Of a stretch of DNA of 64,000 nucleotides, positions 7,777 through 15,540 are shown piece after piece. Below the pieces are notes generated by a model, which was not told the DNA's origin, did not search any database, and worked only from the letters and a program-made list of their open reading frames with translations. The translations under genes were made by a program, and so were the position numbers. The DNA comes from CAZENU01 sp965117035 (GTDB lineage: Bacteria > Chloroflexota > Dehalococcoidia > Lucifugimonadales > CAZENU01): positions 1,736,001-1,800,000 of the forward strand of contig OZ220748.1 of NCBI GenBank assembly GCA_965117035.1. The letters are read 5' to 3'. Within the stretch, counting starts at the first letter, position 1. Each line of letters begins with the position of its first letter.

Positions 7777-8841
7777 ATGCCACGACGCTCCAAGCTTGTT
7801 CATCAGCATCTCCTAAAGGCACGCGACGCAGCCATTGCTGCGGTCGACAACTACAATAGGCCAGGAATCTCATTCCGTACGCGTACCTTCGTGCTCCTGA
7901 TGACTGTGGCATGGACATCGTTCTTTCATGCAGTCTTCTACAACAAGAAAGTCAAGCCTTGGTACGTGAAGAGTGGAAGCGGCAGGGGCACACGCTACGA
8001 TCGCGTTGATGGCGATCCAAAGCACTGGGAGTTGTCGAAGTGTGTAAAGGAGTACTGGAATGACCAACACCCCGCTTCCCGGAAGAATATAGAGTTCTTC
8101 CTGGGACTCAGGAATAGAATCGAACATCGCTACCACCCTGAACTCGATCCTGCGCTGTACGGCGAGTGCCAGGCGATGCTCATGAATTTTGAAGATATGC
8201 TCATAGCCGAGTTTGGAACTGAAATGGCTATGGAAGACAGGGTCGAAGTTGCTCTGCAGTTTTCTGCTCTGAGGCCTCAACAGCAGGAAGAGGCACTGCG
8301 ACGCCTACAAAGTGCGGCCCTAGAGGACGTCAGAGACTATGTTCAGACGTTCCGCGCGGGGCTCACACCGGAAGTCCTTGAGAGTTCTCAGTATTCGCTT
8401 CGTGTATTCCTCATCCCGAAGCTAGAGAGCAACCGGAATCTGGCAGACCTCTCGATAGAATTTGTCCCGTATGACCCTAGTAGTCCTACAGAGTTGGACA
8501 ATCTCCGGAGAGTCACGGCTCTGATCCGGGAAAAGCAGATCCCCGTGGCGAGCAAGGGCCTTCTCAAGCCTAAGGCCGTTGTGTCACGTGTCCAAGAGGG
8601 GTTAGCTTTCAAATTCAACATGGACACTCACACGCGGTGCTGGAAACACTACGAGGTGCGTCCACCAGGAGACAGTGATCATCCGGAGAACACGAAGGTG
8701 GATTTCTGCATATACGACGAGTTAGCCGGGGGCTATGGCTACACCGAGGCCTGGGTGAAGTACCTGTGCAGGAAGCTCGAGGACCCTGTTGAGTATCAGA
8801 CCGTTACAGGTGCGACGCCTACTCCTGCCCACGGTGCCTAA
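7777..8841 (+). CDS. DUF3644 protein with HEPN-like Rx4H motif
   Basis: A 354-residue protein of the DUF3644 family. Residues 9-60 contain the family start (HLLKARDAAIAAVDNYNRPG and TFVLLMTVAWTSFFHAVFY), and LRNRIEHRYHP at 111-121 supplies R112-N-x-x-x-H117, the Rx4H motif of HEPN RNases. The C-terminal 170 residues are unassigned. DUF3644 genes are often found in defence contexts, and HEPN domains commonly cleave RNA in abortive infection; the RNase role here is inference. Codon use looks less GC-rich than the neighbours, and the gene lies between two duplicated blocks, so transfer is likely. No partner antitoxin is evident. Confidence 0.75.
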   Translation: MPRRSKLVHQHLLKARDAAIAAVDNYNRPGISFRTRTFVLLMTVAWTSFFHAVFYNKKVKPWYVKSGSGRGTRYDRVDGDPKHWELSKCVKEYWNDQHPASRKNIEFFLGLRNRIEHRYHPELDPALYGECQAMLMNFEDMLIAEFGTEMAMEDRVEVALQFSALRPQQQEEALRRLQSAALEDVRDYVQTFRAGLTPEVLESSQYSLRVFLIPKLESNRNLADLSIEFVPYDPSSPTELDNLRRVTALIREKQIPVASKGLLKPKAVVSRVQEGLAFKFNMDTHTRCWKHYEVRPPGDSDHPENTKVDFCIYDELAGGYGYTEAWVKYLCRKLEDPVEYQTVTGATPTPAHGA

Positions 8842-8886
8842 GCCCCGCTGGGGCAAGGCCATGGTTCTGCCGTACCCGATCTCGTC

Positions 8887-9223
8887 TCAAGCCAGCCCCA
8901 ACGCCACGCGCACATGCTTCGCAATCGTTTCGGATGGTTCCCTATTTCCCGCTCCCAGCCGGGCGAGCAATTGGGACACCGGAATCAGCGCTTCGTGGGT
9001 CGCATCCAGCTCGCGAGAGAGCGTGGCGGTGTCCGGCGGGCCCTCCACTTCCAGCCCGGTCAGACGCTCGGCCGCCTGCATGCGACGTTCCCGCAGCATG
9101 TTTTTGGTAGGCGTCGTCTATCAGGCGGTGAACGACCGCCGAGATGGACACGCCCCTCTCCTTGGCGAGCTCCTTCAAGCGCCGGCGCCGCTCGGCGTCG
9201 AGGCGCACGTGCAGGCCCGCCAT
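8887..9223 (-). pseudogene. frameshifted CopG/ribbon-helix-helix antitoxin-like gene
   Basis: From ATG 9223 the frame reads a ribbon-helix-helix domain (GLHVRLDAERRRRLKELAKE, then GVSISAVVHRLIDDAYQK). Just after YQK, at the run CAAAAAC (about 9100-9107), the coding sense moves to another frame, which continues MLRERRMQAAERLTGLEVEG to the stop at 8887. Together they would make an antitoxin of about 110 residues of the kind paired with PIN toxins. No toxin gene follows. The homopolymer makes a sequencing error possible. Confidence 0.65.
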
Positions 9224-9354
9224 CTGCTCACTACTCGCACAGAACGCAGTGTAGCGCAGACAAGCACTCTGCGGACCGACGGCGACAATCAATCCCACGT
9301 GCCCACAGAAACCGAGCGCAGGGTGTCGGCGAGTGGGCAAACGAGGGTCGATGG

Positions 9355-10112
9355 GCTTTGGCCTGATATGATGGACCACGGGACTGGAGAGTGAGCGCCC
9401 GGCCGATGCCGAGGATGCCCTCGTCAAGTCAATGGGACCGCGTGCGGAGCAAGCCCAGCCGGTCCAGTCCTCTCTTCGGCGTAGTTCCCAAGTCCCCCAC
9501 CCAAATGGTGAGGGCACCGTTGCAGCCCCATTGACAGACGGGGCGCAATGTGCTTTCTTACTTACGCAATTACGGATATGTCCGTTGCGACGATATCGTC
9601 AAGAGGGGTCTTGCCATGACGAGGGAGAAGCCACGGACGTCACAGCCGGACGCGTCAGCCAGGACCGAAGATGAGCTCAGGGCCGCACTGGAGGCGCGAC
9701 AGGAGCTGGGCAAGGAGTTCGAGGACGAGGTCATCGAGTCCTTCCTGTCCCGCGTGCAGGATGCGATCGATGCCCGCGTGGAAGCGAAGGTCAACCAGGC
9801 GCTGCGAGACCGGCCAGCAAAGATTCGCTTTACGAGGCCGTCGGTTGCACACCTTTGGTTGTTCGTCGCCTTGATGGCGATTGTTCTCACGTTTGCGGTC
9901 CCCCTTGCGACAGCAGCCGGACCCCTCGTGGCCCTGGCCGTTGTACTCGCCAGTATCGTGTTTGCCGCCGTCATCCTTATACTCCCGGAACGCAGGTCGC
10001 GATCCGAGCATGGCTCCAAACCGGGCGAAGGTGCATGAACGAAGCTCGCCCTGTTGACGGCCCGATGATCGAGGTGCGGGACCTCCGGAAGCGCTACGGC
10101 GACCTGGAGGCC
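9355..10112 (+). repeat. duplicated block, copy 2 (intact)
   Basis: Counterpart of 6610-7330: shared upstream sequence from GCCTGATATGATGG, then the small membrane protein and the start of the ABC ATPase. In this copy the operon continues intact, so it is probably the parent. The 390 bp before the first gene (9224-9615) hold no other gene that I can support. Confidence 0.8.
9616..10038 (+). CDS. small two-TM membrane protein heading an ABC exporter operon
   Basis: A 140-residue protein from ATG 9616. A charged N-terminal helix region (ALEARQELGKEFEDEVIESF) precedes two membrane helices at about residues 80-130 (LWLFVALMAIVLTFAVPL and LVALAVVLASIVFAAVILIL). Its stop overlaps the ATPase start (ATGA), so the genes are translationally coupled. 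The N-terminal LGxEFEDE..ESFL pattern occurs in small actinobacterial and Chloroflexota membrane proteins of unknown role. It may regulate or assist the exporter; this is inference. Confidence 0.75.
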   Translation: MTREKPRTSQPDASARTEDELRAALEARQELGKEFEDEVIESFLSRVQDAIDARVEAKVNQALRDRPAKIRFTRPSVAHLWLFVALMAIVLTFAVPLATAAGPLVALAVVLASIVFAAVILILPERRSRSEHGSKPGEGA

Positions 10113-10814
10113 GTCGCCGGCGTGTCGTTCTCGGTGAAGCCCGGCGAGGTATTCGGCATCCTGGGGCCGAACGGGGCGGGCAAGACGACGACGGTGGAGA
10201 TCCTGGAGGGCATGAGGCCGCCGGACGGCGGCGCGGCGTTCGTGAACGGCATCGACGTGCGGCGCGACCCGCAGCGGGTCAAGTCGATCATCGGGGTACA
10301 GCTCCAGTCGGCCGACTTCTTCGAGAAGCTGAACCTGTCCGAGCTCCTGAAGGTGTTCGGCAGCTTCTACGGCCGCGGGGTCGACGCCCTGGAGCTGCTC
10401 GAACAGGTCGGGCTGGAGGACAAGGTCGGGTCGGTCTACGTCGATCTCTCCGGCGGTCAGAAGCAGCGCTTCTCGATCGCCGTCGCGCTGGTCAACGACC
10501 CCCTCGTGCTGTTCCTGGACGAGCCGACGACCGGCCTCGACCCGCAGGCGCGGCGCCACGCCTGGGACCTGGTCAAGGGGTTCAAGTCGGAGGGCCGCAC
10601 GATACTGCTGACGACCCACTACATGGAGGAGGCGGAGGAGCTGTGCGACCGTATCGCGATCATGGACGGCGGCAGGATCATCGCCATGGACGAGCCGGAC
10701 GCCCTGATCGATAGCCTGCTGGAACGGGGGTTCACCAAGGAGCGCGTGGAGCGGCCCGCCAACCTTGAGGACGTGTTCCTCGACCTGACCGGGCGCGCGC
10801 TGAGGGAAGGATGA
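10035..10814 (+). CDS. ABC-2 type exporter, ATP-binding protein
   Basis: A 259-residue nucleotide-binding subunit of an ABC-2 (drug/daunorubicin-type) exporter. Motifs in order are Walker A GPNGAGKTTT, signature LSGGQKQR, Walker B LVLFLDEP, D-loop TTGLDPQ and switch histidine in TTHYMEE. A short C-terminal extension (NLEDVFLDLTGRAL) is typical of DrrA-like ATPases. ATG 10035 overlaps the previous stop by 4 nt, and its own stop overlaps the permease start by 4 nt, so three genes form one operon. Substrate is unknown. Confidence 0.94.
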   Translation: MNEARPVDGPMIEVRDLRKRYGDLEAVAGVSFSVKPGEVFGILGPNGAGKTTTVEILEGMRPPDGGAAFVNGIDVRRDPQRVKSIIGVQLQSADFFEKLNLSELLKVFGSFYGRGVDALELLEQVGLEDKVGSVYVDLSGGQKQRFSIAVALVNDPLVLFLDEPTTGLDPQARRHAWDLVKGFKSEGRTILLTTHYMEEAEELCDRIAIMDGGRIIAMDEPDALIDSLLERGFTKERVERPANLEDVFLDLTGRALREG

Positions 10815-11899
10815 GCCTGATCGCGAGCCAGACGCTGGCGATGACCGTCGCGTCGCTGAAGATGTACTTCCGGGACCGGCAGGCGCTGTTCTGGAGCCTG
10901 CTGCTGCCCCTGCTGTTCATGGTCATCTTCGGGTTGATGGACTTCGGGGCCTTCGGCCGTGTCGACCTGGGCATCGCCGACCTTGCGGACAACGCCGAGT
11001 CGCAGGGCGTCGTGTCCGCCCTGGAGAACATCGACGCGCTCAACGTCAGCCACGACGCGGACCGGGAGTCGGCGCGGGCGGCCGTGGAGGATGGGGACAT
11101 CGACCTGGCGCTCGTGATCCCCGCCGGCTTCGGACCGTCGGACCAGCCGGTGGCGCTGGAGGTGCTGTTCAACGAGGCGAGGCCGCGGGAGTCGGAGGTC
11201 GGCTTCTCCGTGCTGCGGCAGGTGCTCGACGAGCTCTCGTTCAGCATGACGGGGGCGCAACGCCTGTTCGTCATCGAGCCGACGCCCGCGGGCGACCGCG
11301 ACCTGAGGTACATCGACTTCCTGATGCCGGGGATCGTCGCCATGTCGATCATGCAGATGGGGCTGTTCAGCGTCGCGTTCGCGTTCGTGCAGCTAAAGCG
11401 CCAGGGGGTGCTGCGCCGTCTGCTGGCGACGCCGATGCGGCCGGCCAGCTTCATCTTCGCGTACGTGGTCACCCGGCTGACGGTGTCGGTCCTGCAGACG
11501 GGCGTGCTGGTCGGGGTCGCGGTGCTGTTCTTCGGCGTGCAGATCGCCGGGAACCCGCTCACGCTGCTGCTGCTGGCGCTGGTCGGCGGAGCGGTGTTCG
11601 TGAGCCTGGGCTTCGCGGTGTCGGGCTGGGCCAGGAACGAACAGGTCGCGGCGCCCATCGCCAACGTGATCGCCCTGCCAATGATCTTCCTTTCCGGCGT
11701 ATTCTTCCCGCGGGAGGCGATGCCCGACGTCCTGGAGGTCGTCACCGACTACCTGCCGCTCTCGTACCTTGCGGACTCGATGCGCAACGTGTCGGTCGAC
11801 GGCGCGGCGCTGACGTCCCAGTGGGCGGGTCTCCTCGGCCTGGCGGCGTGGCTGGTGGTCAGCTACGCGGTGGCGATCAAGCTGTTCCGCTGGGAGTAG
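10811..11899 (+). CDS. ABC-2 type exporter, permease
   Basis: A 362-residue integral membrane permease. One N-terminal helix (LLPLLFMVIFGLMDFGAF) is followed by an extracytoplasmic domain of about 140 residues and five C-terminal helices, including the ABC-2 signature region MPGIVAMSIMQMGLFSVAFA and the stretch IALPMIFLSGVFFP. This is the YhgE/DrrB-like layout. It overlaps the ATPase by 4 nt (ATGA), so the two subunits are made together and export an unknown lipid or drug-like compound. Confidence 0.93.
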   Translation: MSLIASQTLAMTVASLKMYFRDRQALFWSLLLPLLFMVIFGLMDFGAFGRVDLGIADLADNAESQGVVSALENIDALNVSHDADRESARAAVEDGDIDLALVIPAGFGPSDQPVALEVLFNEARPRESEVGFSVLRQVLDELSFSMTGAQRLFVIEPTPAGDRDLRYIDFLMPGIVAMSIMQMGLFSVAFAFVQLKRQGVLRRLLATPMRPASFIFAYVVTRLTVSVLQTGVLVGVAVLFFGVQIAGNPLTLLLLALVGGAVFVSLGFAVSGWARNEQVAAPIANVIALPMIFLSGVFFPREAMPDVLEVVTDYLPLSYLADSMRNVSVDGAALTSQWAGLLGLAAWLVVSYAVAIKLFRWE

Positions 11900-12038
11900 G
11901 CGCGGAGGGGGCCGCCACAACCTCGGGGGCTTAACTCCAGAGAAACGACCACCTTAACCGCTCCTGCTGGAGCTGGCCGACTCTTGGTCCTTTACCCCTG
12001 GGCGAGCCCAGCAGGGTCAGAAGAAATGACTTCGCCGA

Positions 12039-12413
12039 GTGTGTCTGGTATCTTTGACTCCCATCCCGATGTGGGCGGATGGCATGACTCCGAGGTCTTG
12101 GTGGGTATACAGGAACTGGGTTGTTCGCCGCATTCGGATTCATCGTGCTACCTGTTCCCACTGCAACAGGGGTCTAGGAAGATCCGGACAGCGGGTTACT
12201 GAGAATGGTGAGTGGCTTGGCCCTTTCACGAGAACCGAGGCGTACGCAATCGCCGCTGCGTGGGGCTATGAGGATAGCGACATTTGCCACTTCTGCGACG
12301 ACGGGGAGCGGATTGATGTGCCTGCCGAGAGAAGAGACTGGCAAGACTTGCTGCCCGCGGTGGGGCCGGTGATTCGTATTGTCGCACGTATCTTGGAAAT
12401 CGGAGGTATGTGA
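12039..12413 (+). CDS. hypothetical protein with two CxxC pairs
   Basis: An open frame of up to 124 residues. The second half looks coding: CSHCNRGLG and CHFCDDGERIDVP form two CxxC-type knuckles that could bind zinc, and AYAIAAAWGYEDSD lies between them. The N-terminal 30 residues may not be translated; ATG at 12069 is another possible start. Its stop overlaps the start of the next small gene by 4 nt, which supports both being real. Function is unknown. Confidence 0.5.
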   Translation: MCLVSLTPIPMWADGMTPRSWWVYRNWVVRRIRIHRATCSHCNRGLGRSGQRVTENGEWLGPFTRTEAYAIAAAWGYEDSDICHFCDDGERIDVPAERRDWQDLLPAVGPVIRIVARILEIGGM

Positions 12414-12628
12414 TGCTCAATCTCAAGAACGCCCATCTTGAAGTCACCTATATGCTCAACGAGGAAACGAACGAGCCGTACATCGTATTGAAGATAGAGG
12501 AATCTGCCTGGGTCTTTCCGATAGCCGCGGCCTATCGCTTGGCCGATGCGCTCACGGGTCAGGCGGAAAAGGCCAAGGTCCATTACGAGAAACTGGAACG
12601 GAGAAAGGCCCGTGCTTCTGCTCGTTAG
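12410..12628 (+). CDS. small hypothetical protein
   Basis: A 72-residue protein beginning MMLNLKNAHLEVTYMLNEE, rich in beta-strand residues at the front (PYIVLKIEESAWVFPI) and with a basic helical end. It overlaps the preceding gene by 4 nt. No family is recognised. It may be a small partner of the CxxC protein. Confidence 0.5.
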   Translation: MMLNLKNAHLEVTYMLNEETNEPYIVLKIEESAWVFPIAAAYRLADALTGQAEKAKVHYEKLERRKARASAR

Positions 12629-12670
12629 GTGTCCGGACCGCGGCGGCGGCGCGTCCGGCGGGGAGGCGCG

Positions 12671-13573
12671 TTGAGCTGGGAGTTCGAGCAGGTAGACGGC
12701 CCGTACGGCAGCACGACGGAGGGCCCGGCGTGGGACGGCACTGGGCTGCTGTTCACCCACATCCAGGGCAGCCGTATCTGGCGATACGACCCCGAAGCGG
12801 GGGCGTCGACGCCGTACCGTGACGGGACGAACTGCGCCAACGGGCTCATGTTCGACCCTGGCGGGACGCTGTTCGCCTGCGAGGGCGGCGCGCGCAGGGT
12901 CGTCCGCTACGAGGCGGACGGCTCGGCCACGGCGCTGACGGACGGCTTCGAGGGGCAGCGGTTCAACATCCCCAACGACCTGGCCATCGACCCGCGGGGA
13001 CGCATCTGGTTCACCGACCCGTTCTACGACGGCGCCGGAGGGCCGTGGAGCGAGGATCGCAGCCACAAGGAGCTCGACCACGACTCGGTGTACCGGCTCG
13101 ACCCGCAGCCCGACGGGAGTTGGACGACGACCCGGGTGACGTTCGACACGACGCGTCCGAACGGGCTGCTGTTCTCGCTCGACCACGACGTGCTGTACGT
13201 CGCGCAGAGCGGCCGCGACGCGGACGAGAAGCGGGAGTTGCGGGCGTATCCGGTGAAGGCGGACGGCAGCCTGGGCCCGTACGAGGTGCTGCACGACTTC
13301 GGCGCGCACCGCGGCATCGACGGCATGGTGCTGGACACCAGGGGCTTCATCGTGGCGACTGCGGGCTGGCGGAGCGGGGGGCCGGGGCCGTCTATCTACG
13401 TCTTCGCGCCGTCGGGCGAGGTGGTGGAGCGGCACGATGTCCCGTTCGACCACCCGACCAACTGCAGCTTCGGAGGCTACGACCTGACGACTCTGTACGT
13501 CACCACGCGCGACGGCCACCTGCTGCGCGCGGAGACGGACAGGCAGGGGCGGCTGCACTACCCGCCCCTGTGA
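12671..13573 (+). CDS. SMP-30/gluconolactonase/LRE-like protein
   Basis: A six-bladed beta-propeller of 300 residues, of the type that hydrolyses sugar lactones with a bound divalent metal. Marks are the first-blade Glu in STTEGPAWDG, the NGLMFDPGGTLFACEGGARRV blade, IPNDLAIDPRGRIWFTDPFYD (Asn and Asp metal ligands of the family), RPNGLLFSLDHDVLYVAQS and GIDGMVLDTRGFIVATAGW. TTG 12671 is chosen because GGGGAGG lies just before it and the family N-terminus begins there; a GTG at 12629 is possible. The Gfo/Idh gene follows by 28 bp, suggesting a sugar-related operon. Confidence 0.88.
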   Translation: MSWEFEQVDGPYGSTTEGPAWDGTGLLFTHIQGSRIWRYDPEAGASTPYRDGTNCANGLMFDPGGTLFACEGGARRVVRYEADGSATALTDGFEGQRFNIPNDLAIDPRGRIWFTDPFYDGAGGPWSEDRSHKELDHDSVYRLDPQPDGSWTTTRVTFDTTRPNGLLFSLDHDVLYVAQSGRDADEKRELRAYPVKADGSLGPYEVLHDFGAHRGIDGMVLDTRGFIVATAGWRSGGPGPSIYVFAPSGEVVERHDVPFDHPTNCSFGGYDLTTLYVTTRDGHLLRAETDRQGRLHYPPL

Positions 13574-13601
13574 CGACCATCACGACATCCAGGAGGAAGA
13601 C

Positions 13602-14639
13602 ATGGGCGACGACACGATTCGAGTAGGGCTGATCGGCGCCGGGGCGAACACGAAGCTCCAGCACATACCGGGCTTCCAGGCCATCGACGGCGTGGAGATC
13701 GTCAGCGTGGCGAACCGGAGCCGCGAGTCGGGCCAGCGAATCGCGGACGAGTACGGCATCCCGACCGTCTACGATAGCTGGACCGATCTGATAGAGGCGC
13801 CGGACACGGACGCGATCTGCATCGGCACGTGGCCGTACACGCACCGGATCATGGTGCTGGCCGCGCTCGACGCCGACAAGCACGTGCTGACCGAGGCGCG
13901 CATGGCGATGAACGCCGCCGAGGCGCACGAGATGCTGGACGCGTCGCGGGAGAAGCCGGGTCTGGTCACGCAGATCGTCCCCGGCCCGGGCACGCTGCCG
14001 GTCGACACGACGATCAAGGACATCATCGCCGACGGCTACCTGGGCGACGTCCTGTCGGTCGACGTCGCGGCGCACGGCGGGTTCATGGACCGCGACGCGC
14101 CGCTGCACTGGCGGCACGACCGCGACCTGAGCGGCTTCAACACGATGCAGATGGGCATCCTCTACGAGTACGTCATGCGCTGGGTCGGCCCCGCCGCGAG
14201 CGTGCGGGCGATCACGCGGGTGAACGTCAGGTCGCGCACGGACGACTCAGGAGCGCTGCGCTACATCTCGGTGCCGGACTTCGTCGAGGTGATCGCCGAG
14301 CTGGTGTCGGGGCCGGTGCTGCACCTGCGGATCAGCATGGTGAGCGGCCTGGGGCCGGCCGACTCGGTGTGGATGTTCGGCACCGAGGGGACGCTGCACC
14401 TCGACATGGGCGCCAACGCCCTCTCGGCCGGCCGCCGCGGCGACGACGCGCTGTCCCCGGTGGAGATAGCGCCGGAGAAGCGCGGCGGATGGCGGGTCGA
14501 GGAGGAGTTCATCAGTGCGATCCGGGGCCACGAGGAGATCACGCACACGAACTTCGAGGACGGCGTCCGCTACATGGAGTTCACCGAGGCCGTCTACCGC
14601 TCCTCGCAGACCGGTGAGACGATAGACCTGCCGCTGTAG
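13602..14639 (+). CDS. Gfo/Idh/MocA-family oxidoreductase
   Basis: A 345-residue NAD(P)-dependent sugar or polyol dehydrogenase family member. The Rossmann start is RVGLIGAGANTKLQHIPGF, followed by NRSRESGQRIADEYGI and the TDAICIGTWPYTHRIMVLAALDADKHVLTE segment. The canonical EKP that supplies the catalytic lysine is replaced by EARMAM, so chemistry may differ or be lost. The C-terminal alpha-beta domain has the typical GTEGTLHLDMGAN strand. Start ATG 13602 has AGGAGG upstream. It follows the SMP-30-like gene at 28 bp. Confidence 0.88.
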   Translation: MGDDTIRVGLIGAGANTKLQHIPGFQAIDGVEIVSVANRSRESGQRIADEYGIPTVYDSWTDLIEAPDTDAICIGTWPYTHRIMVLAALDADKHVLTEARMAMNAAEAHEMLDASREKPGLVTQIVPGPGTLPVDTTIKDIIADGYLGDVLSVDVAAHGGFMDRDAPLHWRHDRDLSGFNTMQMGILYEYVMRWVGPAASVRAITRVNVRSRTDDSGALRYISVPDFVEVIAELVSGPVLHLRISMVSGLGPADSVWMFGTEGTLHLDMGANALSAGRRGDDALSPVEIAPEKRGGWRVEEEFISAIRGHEEITHTNFEDGVRYMEFTEAVYRSSQTGETIDLPL

Positions 14640-14662
14640 TCCGGCGGCCGGGCAGGCCGCAG

Positions 14663-15525
14663 ATGGGTCTCGCCGTGTTCGCCCGCCCGCGGAAGGTTCA
14701 AGGGAGGTACCGCGTGGACGCCCCTGCGGAGGTGATCGCTGCGGCGATCGACGGCCTCGACGTGGAGGCCGTCGAGACGATGTTGGAGGACTCTCCCGAG
14801 CTCGCCAACGAGTTGACCCGCCGAGAGAACGAAGAGGGCGAGACGATGCTCTGCTTCGCCATCACGCGCCGGTCTCAAGAAGATTTCACACGGGTCTCCA
14901 ACGAGCACGTCGCGATCGTCCAGGCCCTCATCAACGCCGGGGCTGATCTGAACCGCGTGAGATGGCCGAACGACCCCAAGGGAAGGCCCGGCTCGACGGG
15001 AATGTTCCCGCTGGGCAATGCCGCGTGGCTGGGCAGGCTCAGGCTGGTGGAGCAGCTCATCGCGGCCGGGGCCTCCATCGACGCGGAGCCAGAGCCTTCC
15101 GACACGGCGCTCAGCGTGGCCGCCGACCACCGCCACACCGCGGTCGTCCAACGCCTCATCCAGGCGGGCGCCAGCTACTCGGCCAGACCCCTCGTACAGG
15201 TCGGATCGTCCGTCGCCTGCGGGAGCTGCTCGACATGGACCCCGACGCCGTGAACAGACCGGTCGAACTTGGACACCTCAGCGGCGTGTGCGGTCCGCCG
15301 CTGCTGGCGCTCGTCGAGGACTACCCATACCTGGACGCGCACATGCCCGAGGTGGCCCGCCTGCTCATCGGTCTCGGCGCTGACGTGAACATCCCCGGTT
15401 CCGACGGCAAGACCGCCGTGCAGCGCCTCCGCGGCAAGCGCAAGGCGTGCGAGGAACAGGGCGTGGACGTCCGCTACTGCGACGAGGTCATGCAGTTGCT
15501 CGTAGACGCCGGCGCCGATGGCTGA
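14663..15525 (+). pseudogene. ankyrin-repeat protein gene, frameshifted
   Basis: The first frame (14663-15253) carries ankyrin units: VAIVQALINAGADLNRVRW, FPLGNAAWLGRLRLVEQLIAAGASID and ALSVAADHRHTAVVQRLIQ. Near 15195-15215 coding sense moves to another frame, which continues with RIVRRLRELLDMDPDAVNR, EVARLLIGLGADVNIPG and EVMQLLVDAGADG to the stop at 15525. The joined product would have about 287 residues. One indel explains the break; whether it is natural or a sequencing error cannot be told here. Confidence 0.75.
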
Positions 15526-15540
15526 AGCTCTCGATCCCCC

